64,000 nt of DNA from Pseudomonas cavernae (GTDB lineage: Bacteria > Pseudomonadota > Gammaproteobacteria > Pseudomonadales > Pseudomonadaceae). A program made the translations under genes and the position numbers. Position 1 is the first letter of the stretch; each line of letters begins with the position of its first letter. Of this stretch, positions 59,149-64,000 are shown piece after piece. The DNA lies in contig NZ_CP032419.1 in the NCBI RefSeq assembly GCF_003595175.1, forward strand, positions 2,356,001-2,420,000, written 5' to 3'. Under the pieces are notes generated by a model. That model was not told the origin of the DNA. It did not search any database and saw only the letters and a list, made by a program, of their open reading frames with translations.

Positions 59149-61023
59149 TCAGCCTTGGCAATTGGGGCCTGGCGTCCAGGGTTTGGCTTGCACGGGTTTG
59201 AGCTGTGCTTCCAGCTGAGCGTTGCCCAGGGTTTTCAGGTACTCGACCAGCGCCCAGCGCTCCTCCGGCTGCAGGCCGCGGCCGATGATGCCCTGGCTGC
59301 GACAACCGTTGCGGAATTCATGGCCGCGGTTGCTATTGCCGGTAACCGCGGTCTGGAACAGAAAGCCACCGGCGAATTTTTCGGTGTGATAGCCAATATG
59401 TTTCGGGTTGTACTCATGGTTACCGACCCAGAACTGGTTGGAACGCTCGGACTGCGGCGAGAGCAACTGGAATAGGTTGGGCACCGAGCCGTTGTGCAGG
59501 AACGGTGGAGTCGCCCAGATGCCATCCAGCGGGCGGGCCTTGTAGCCGCGCTTCTCCTGCACGCCGATGGGCAGGCCGTAACCGTTCATGCGGGCGCGCT
59601 CGCTATCCGGGATGCCGGCATCCTGATAGGCCCGGTTCTCCACATACGCGGTGATGTAGGCCAGCCCTTTGGCGCTGGAGATGCTGGCGAAGTCCACGTC
59701 CGCGAGCTGGCTGCCGAACAGCCGCACGTCCAACTTGCCGAGCTGCTCCTTGCTCCAGGCCAGTTTGCGGATATCGAAGCGGTGATCGGCGATGTTGTTC
59801 GCCGCCGTCGGATCGGTGCCGACGATGCTGGTCGGCACCACACGCATGCGCCATTCGGGATCGCGTGTGGGGGCGTAGCGCTGATCTTCGGGTTTGGGCA
59901 CCGGGGCATGGCAATAGGCGCAGTTTTCCGCGAACAGCGCGCGGCCCTGGCTGGCCAGTTCCAGGTCGACTTTGCCGAACACTTGTTCCGGCCAGGTTGG
60001 TGGTTGCAGTTGCTTGAGGGTTTCTTCCAGGGTGTAGAGGTCGCGCAGGCGCACGCTGGAGGCATAGCGTTCGGCCTCCGGTATGGCCTGGCCGTGGCTG
60101 TCGAAGATCTGCAAGGTGGCGCCGACCCCCAGTGCTTCGCCGATATTGCGCGCCATCGGTTGCATGGCCGAGCCGTTCCACTGCACCCAGTCGAACTTCC
60201 AGATATCCCAGACCTGCGGATAGCTGACCGGCGCGTTGGCCACCCGGTAGTTGCGGGTATCGATGGCATCGCCGAACACGCTGTTGGCGATGCGGCCGAA
60301 GGCATCGGTGCGGCCGAAGCCTTCCTCGGTCGGGTAGAGGCCGCGGTGCCAGTCGTTGTAGGCCGTGGCGAGCAGGCGGTCGAGCACGACTTTGAAGTCG
60401 TGCCGCAGTTGCGTGCGCTCTTGCGCATAGCGTTCGCCCAGCACGCGCTTGGCGAAGCGGTTGAACTTCAGCGGGTTGTAGTAGGTGAAGGCCATGCTCA
60501 TGCCCAGCGCCTGGCCGAAGCCGCCACCACGCAGGGTGGGTACCGTCGAGGCTAGCGAATGCAGGGCGCCGCCGCCATCGATGCGGATGGCTTGTCCCTG
60601 GTAGCGCAACTCGCCGGTGTGGCAGGCCGCACAGGTGATATCCAGGTATTGCGCAGCGGTTTCGCTATCGGCATGGCGGGCAAAGCCGACCGGCAGGTTG
60701 CCGGGGTTGAGCGCCGTCGGTTGTTGCTGCGGATCGATCAGAAAGCCGAAGCGGGCGAGGTAGTCAGGGCTGGCCAGCTTGTCGCGGGAAAACGGCAGTT
60801 CGAGGGCGACGAACCAGTCGTAGTGCAGGCCTTTCACCTGCGTGCCCTGCGGGGTGTAGTAGTAGGTTTGCCGCGCCTGCGGGCTCCACTGATCGAGGTA
60901 GTGCAGCGTACTGGGCTGCTCGTAGGCCGGCAGGTTGGGGCGGGCGATGTAGTAGAGCGGTACGGCCAGCCCAACCAGAACAATGCAAAGGCACAGCAGC
61001 AGGGCGCGACGAAGGGCACGCAT
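59149..61023 (-). CDS. Di-heme c-type oxygenase-like protein (RoxA / PA2077-type fatty acid dioxygenase family)
   Basis: A 624-residue exported or membrane-anchored protein with an N-terminal hydrophobic segment (ALLLCLCIVLVGLAVPLYYI) and two heme c sites, CAACH (131-135) and CAYCH (368-372). The wide spacing, size and the segment WDIWKFDWVQWNGSAMQPMA recall rubber oxygenase RoxA and the P. aeruginosa oleate 10S-dioxygenase/diol synthase pair, rather than ordinary cytochrome c peroxidases. Likely reaction: dioxygenation of an unsaturated lipid. The substrate is unproven. ATG 61023 has AAGGAAG upstream. First gene of a two-gene unit with the catalase-fold protein. Confidence 0.82.
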   Translation of the reverse strand: MRALRRALLLCLCIVLVGLAVPLYYIARPNLPAYEQPSTLHYLDQWSPQARQTYYYTPQGTQVKGLHYDWFVALELPFSRDKLASPDYLARFGFLIDPQQQPTALNPGNLPVGFARHADSETAAQYLDITCAACHTGELRYQGQAIRIDGGGALHSLASTVPTLRGGGFGQALGMSMAFTYYNPLKFNRFAKRVLGERYAQERTQLRHDFKVVLDRLLATAYNDWHRGLYPTEEGFGRTDAFGRIANSVFGDAIDTRNYRVANAPVSYPQVWDIWKFDWVQWNGSAMQPMARNIGEALGVGATLQIFDSHGQAIPEAERYASSVRLRDLYTLEETLKQLQPPTWPEQVFGKVDLELASQGRALFAENCAYCHAPVPKPEDQRYAPTRDPEWRMRVVPTSIVGTDPTAANNIADHRFDIRKLAWSKEQLGKLDVRLFGSQLADVDFASISSAKGLAYITAYVENRAYQDAGIPDSERARMNGYGLPIGVQEKRGYKARPLDGIWATPPFLHNGSVPNLFQLLSPQSERSNQFWVGNHEYNPKHIGYHTEKFAGGFLFQTAVTGNSNRGHEFRNGCRSQGIIGRGLQPEERWALVEYLKTLGNAQLEAQLKPVQAKPWTPGPNCQG

Positions 61024-61063
61024 CGAACACTTCCTTGTGGAGTTTTAATTTTGTCGGACGTTA

Positions 61064-61086
61064 TGCCAAGCCTTCGCGGCTTGGCA
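61064..61086. promoter_or_regulatory. Perfect inverted repeat upstream of the di-heme protein gene
   Basis: TGCCAAGCC TTCGC GGCTTGGCA has perfect 9-bp arms and a 5-nt centre, 41 bp upstream of the di-heme gene in the 287-bp divergent gap. It could be an operator or an mRNA 5' hairpin. No convincing sigma-54 promoter was found in this gap. Confidence 0.45.
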
Positions 61087-61316
61087 AGCAAGGCGAAAAC
61101 AACGCTTTTGGACGCGTGCCGGGCAGTACGGCGATGAAGGCTGGGCTAGCGCGGCTCAGCGTAAAGAAGTGGCGCATAGGTTAAGCCAGGCTTTTTTCCA
61201 GCTTAGGTTATGAATAAACGATCCTATCAAGTGTCAAAATTCCGCTAAATTTTACTTTGTCCTGGCCAACATATTGTTTTTATTGACTGTCGTAAATTTG
61301 ACGCCAAGGGATGGAT

Positions 61317-62645
61317 ATGTTGAACACTACTGTCGGTACTCGTCGATTACTGATGGTCGATCCTTGCGACCACTGCCACCAACTTTTGCCCAACTTGAGC
61401 AATATCGGCTGGGATGTAGAGAGCTGTACGCTGGACGCCGCAGTCTCACGCGTTTGCGATGTGGGCCTGCTGCGTCTGCACTCCACGCATCTTGACCGAC
61501 CGGAGCACATCAAGAATTTGATTCAGCGCAGTGGCACCGAATGGATCGCCATACTCAGTCCTGATCTGCTGTCGCGCAAGGGAACCAGCGATCTGATCGG
61601 CGAATGGTTCTTCGATTTCCATACCTTGCCGTTCGATGTCGAACGTGTGCAGGTCATGCTGGGCCGAGCAGTGGGGATGGCGCGTCTGCGGGGCAGGAAG
61701 AGTCTCCTGGCGGATGCACATGGGAACGAAATTCTGGGTGAAAGCCGTCCGGCCCGTGAACTGCGAAAACTGCTGGCCAAGTTGGCGCCCACCGATGCGC
61801 CAGTGCTGATCCGCGGCGAAAGCGGTACCGGTAAAGAGATGGTTGCGCGAGCGTTGCACGTCCAGTCGCGGCGTGCCGAAAAGCCATTCGTTGCCATCAA
61901 TTGCGGCACCATTGCGGAAAATCTGATCCAGTCCGAACTGTTTGGCCACGAGAAAGGGGCCTTCACCGGCGCCCACCAGCGCAAGGTCGGGCGCATCGAG
62001 GCGGCGGACGGCGGGACTTTGTTCCTCGACGAAATTGGCGATTTGCCGCAGGAGTTGCAGGTGAACCTGCTGCGCTTTCTGCAGGAGCAACTGATCGAGC
62101 GTGTTGGCAGTTCCCTGCCGATCAAGGTGGATGTGCGCATCCTGGCGGCCACCCATGTGGATCTTGAAGAGGCCGTGCGTCACGGGAGTTTCCGTGAGGA
62201 TCTGTATTACCGACTCAATGTGCTGCAGGTCATGACCGCGCCTTTGCGCGAGCGGTCGAGTGATCTGGTGCTGCTGGCCAACCATTTCGCCCGCCTCTAC
62301 AGCCACGAGATGGGCAAGCGGCCCCGGCGTTTCAGCGAGGGGGCCCAGGTAGCGATGACTCAGCATAGTTGGCCGGGCAATGTCCGCGAGTTGGCCAACC
62401 GGGTGCGGCGTGGTCTGGTATTGGCGGAAGGTAGGCAGATCGAGGCCGCCGATCTGGGGTTGGATAATCTCGACGAAGCCTATCTGCCTCTGGGTACCCT
62501 GGAGCACTACAAGACCGAGGCCGAGTGCCAGGCGCTCCGTGATGCCTTGGCGCGGCATAGCAGCAACATGAGCGTGGCCGCCCGCATGCTGGGTATCTCC
62601 AGGCCGACTTTCTATCGCCTGTTGCACAAGCATCAATTGCGCTGA
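61317..62645 (+). CDS. Sigma-54-dependent activator with VpsR-like N-terminal domain
   Basis: A 442-residue enhancer-binding protein. The N-terminal ~120 residues ([20 protein letters not shown]) resemble the degenerate receiver-like domain of VpsR, lacking an obvious phospho-acceptor Asp pocket. The AAA+ domain has Walker A GESGTGKE, the sigma-54 contact loop GAFTGA, and Walker [11 protein letters not shown]. The C-terminal Fis-type helix-turn-helix ends [23 protein letters not shown] 61317 suits the AAGGG site; ATG 61311 is also in frame. It diverges from the di-heme/catalase-fold operon, a likely target. The signal, possibly c-di-GMP, is unproven. Confidence 0.9.
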   Translation: MLNTTVGTRRLLMVDPCDHCHQLLPNLSNIGWDVESCTLDAAVSRVCDVGLLRLHSTHLDRPEHIKNLIQRSGTEWIAILSPDLLSRKGTSDLIGEWFFDFHTLPFDVERVQVMLGRAVGMARLRGRKSLLADAHGNEILGESRPARELRKLLAKLAPTDAPVLIRGESGTGKEMVARALHVQSRRAEKPFVAINCGTIAENLIQSELFGHEKGAFTGAHQRKVGRIEAADGGTLFLDEIGDLPQELQVNLLRFLQEQLIERVGSSLPIKVDVRILAATHVDLEEAVRHGSFREDLYYRLNVLQVMTAPLRERSSDLVLLANHFARLYSHEMGKRPRRFSEGAQVAMTQHSWPGNVRELANRVRRGLVLAEGRQIEAADLGLDNLDEAYLPLGTLEHYKTEAECQALRDALARHSSNMSVAARMLGISRPTFYRLLHKHQLR

Positions 62646-63064
62646 TGGACAGGGCTTGGTTGTTCTGCTAATGACACGTACCTGCTGAAGCAACCGCCGG
62701 AAGTCCTGTAAATCCGGGGTTGTTGGGCTCTTGGCCAAACCTGTTCCATTCTTGAAACGACATCCCAGAACACAGGGCAACGCCGCCATTTCTCGGGCTT
62801 TGCTTGAGGCGAGGTGTTTTGACAGCGGAACAGGTGCGCACTATTTCGACAGCTGTTGACGCTCAAGAATGGGCGGTTTCAAGGTGCAAGTGGCCGAGGT
62901 GGCCGACAGGGGCAGGGCACAGTCCGTATAGCGGGATCAAGCGCCACAGCAAACGCAAGCGAGCGCATGCGTTCAACAATCAGCTGTCGCTGGTAAAGCT
63001 CGAAAAACGTTATTTCACGAGCCCGGAGCGTGTCTGGGAAGGCCGGAGCGATTCAAGTTGGGGT
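62646..63064. other. 419-bp intergenic region, no convincing gene
   Basis: Between the sigma-54 activator and the convergent hypothetical gene. A plus-strand frame runs from about 62804 but its product is low-complexity basic sequence that then runs antisense to the next gene, so I do not call it. No terminator-like hairpin with T tail, tRNA or repeat was seen. Confidence 0.5.
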
Positions 63065-63670
63065 TCAGCAGACCAGGCTATCCGCCTCCCGATAGAGCAT
63101 CAGCAACTTGCGGGTAATGGTCTGCTGGATATCGTCGCGATCGAAGGCGGAGAGGTGAGTGAGTTTGTTCACCTGCAAGCGATGCAGATGGATGTAGGGC
63201 ATTTGCTGGTCGAATTCGCGCAGGTCGCCTTTCTGCAGGATCGGCAGAAACAGGCCGCCGGCTTGCTTTTGCTTGCTGATGATCTGCGCCAGCGCGGCCC
63301 TGAACGGCATGGTCTTGGGTGTTTGGCCGCCTTCGTCAAGGTGATTGGCGAGCAGCAACCCGGGCTTGCCCAGTAACGCGCCGGGCAGCACGCACAGACC
63401 GGTCTTGCGGATGGCCTCGGCGTCGATGCCATGCAGGGTGTCGTGAAAGGCGTAGGTGTTGGGCAGCACCACCATCTTGCGGCCGAGATCGGAGGGGAAG
63501 TGCAGGGTGTAGTTGGTATACAGTTGGCGCACCGACTCGGAGTAAACGCACAGACGATTCTCGAACAGGCGCATGAAGCGCTCGGCCAGCTCGCGGCGGG
63601 CCAGGCTCCCCATATCCCAGATCAGATCCTGATTTTGCGGTTGGTGCAGGTCGATTTCCTGATGTTCCAT
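63065..63670 (-). CDS. Conserved hypothetical protein upstream of uppP
   Basis: A 201-residue soluble protein (MEHQEIDLHQPQNQDLIWDM; ELAERFMRLFENRLCVYSES; HFPSDLGRKMVVLPNTYAFH). It contains no signal peptide or membrane helix and no catalytic motif I recognise. A similar gene lies beside uppP in other pseudomonads as I recall. Start is ATG 63670, with ATG 63679 also possible. It is transcribed divergently from uppP. Confidence 0.75.
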   Translation of the reverse strand: MEHQEIDLHQPQNQDLIWDMGSLARRELAERFMRLFENRLCVYSESVRQLYTNYTLHFPSDLGRKMVVLPNTYAFHDTLHGIDAEAIRKTGLCVLPGALLGKPGLLLANHLDEGGQTPKTMPFRAALAQIISKQKQAGGLFLPILQKGDLREFDQQMPYIHLHRLQVNKLTHLSAFDRDDIQQTITRKLLMLYREADSLVC

Positions 63671-63886
63671 GCGCTTCATCCATTCGTCATGCGACGTTTG
63701 TACCACACCTCTGATAGCATCTCCGCGCCCACGCGGCAAACCCGAGCGCCTGCCGGGTTGTCGTTCCGTTTGGGCATCCGCTTGTTGGAATTGACTTTTC
63801 GCCGGTGAGTCACAAGCTCGCCCGGCAGCATCTGGCTGTTGAATTCATTATGCGGCAATGCGCGGCATTGCCACACAGGGGACTGC

Positions 63887-64000
63887 ATGGATCTTTGGGT
63901 TGCCGTTCAGGCGCTGATTTTGGGCATCGTGGAAGGGCTGACGGAGTTTTTGCCGATTTCCAGCACCGGCCACCAGATTATTGTCGCCGACCTGCTTGGC
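63887..64000 (+). CDS. uppP: Undecaprenyl-diphosphatase UppP (BacA), 3' end outside window
   Basis: Only the first 38 codons are present: [20 protein letters not shown] followed by [18 protein letters not shown]. The [14 protein letters not shown] segment is the conserved first motif of UppP, the integral membrane phosphatase that recycles undecaprenyl pyrophosphate for cell-wall synthesis. ATG at 63887 has ACAGGGG upstream. The frame runs off the right edge. Confidence 0.95.
   Translation, partial: MDLWVAVQALILGIVEGLTEFLPISSTGHQIIVADLLG

Noticed and set aside
62804-63376. 190-codon plus-strand frame after the sigma-54 activator
   Set aside because: Its second half is antisense to a conserved hypothetical gene and the first half is basic low-complexity sequence with no ribosome site.

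Overview
The window is a high-GC gammaproteobacterial chromosome segment that I assign to Pseudomonas. The backbone order lon–hupB–tRNA-Asp–ppiD–(fabI)–yej-type peptide ABC transporter–mltD–gloB–rnhA–dnaQ–ldcA–permease–fimL–nudC–sohB–cysI–metH–cti–nfuA matches, as I recall it, the PA1803–PA1847 stretch of P. aeruginosa. There are clear differences: fabI is only a remnant, an arsenic operon is present, a lipase/foldase locus sits between cysI and metH, and no tse1–tsi1 genes lie between metH and cti. The species cannot be fixed from the sequence alone; a relative in the aeruginosa/mendocina/alcaligenes part of the genus is a reasonable guess.

Layout. 1–4.9 kb: proteostasis and nucleoid genes (lon 3' part, hupB, tRNA-Asp, ppiD). 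4.9–5.1 kb: a 218-bp fabI relic. 5.1–12.5 kb: a five-gene minus-strand operon for an oligopeptide/microcin-C-type ABC importer with two binding proteins. 12.7–18.6 kb: HDOD/GAF protein, mltD, gloB, a methyltransferase, rnhA and dnaQ. 18.7–22.4 kb: lysine decarboxylase ldcA and an amino-acid/polyamine antiporter. 22.5–32.9 kb: dienoyl-CoA isomerase-like protein, fimL, nudC, TSUP permease, SDR/APH pair, SCP2 protein, phosphatase, sohB and an acuI-type reductase. 33.0–38.9 kb: an eight-gene minus-strand arsenic operon (LMW phosphatase, arsR, arsC, acr3, arsH, dual-specificity phosphatase, gapdh, arsJ). 39.1–43.9 kb: small proteins, the cysI/DUF934 pair and an orphan periplasmic binding protein. 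44.0–47.1 kb: lipase, lipase foldase and an AraC regulator. 47.1–52.6 kb: a MITE-like element, an RlmN/Cfr-family enzyme, DUF1883 and metH. 52.8–57.7 kb: cti, nfuA, DUF1272, a GlxA-type regulator and a small hypothetical. 57.9–62.6 kb: a membrane-anchored catalase-fold protein and a di-heme RoxA/fatty-acid-dioxygenase-like protein, divergent from a VpsR-like sigma-54 activator. 63.1–64 kb: a conserved hypothetical and the start of uppP.

Most interesting points. (1) The catalase-fold plus di-heme oxygenase pair looks like a bacterial oxylipin (fatty-acid hydroperoxide) module with its own sigma-54 activator. (2) fabI has been reduced to its two ends plus a frameshift, implying dependence on another enoyl-ACP reductase. 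(3) The lipA–araC intergenic region holds an exact CRP/Vfr-type palindrome and a sigma-54-type -24/-12 element correctly placed for lipA. (4) A 196-bp MITE-like element with near-identical terminal repeats and a TCA duplication lies at the rlmN-like stop codon. (5) The arsenic operon carries the organoarsenical GAPDH/ArsJ pathway plus two extra phosphatase-fold genes.
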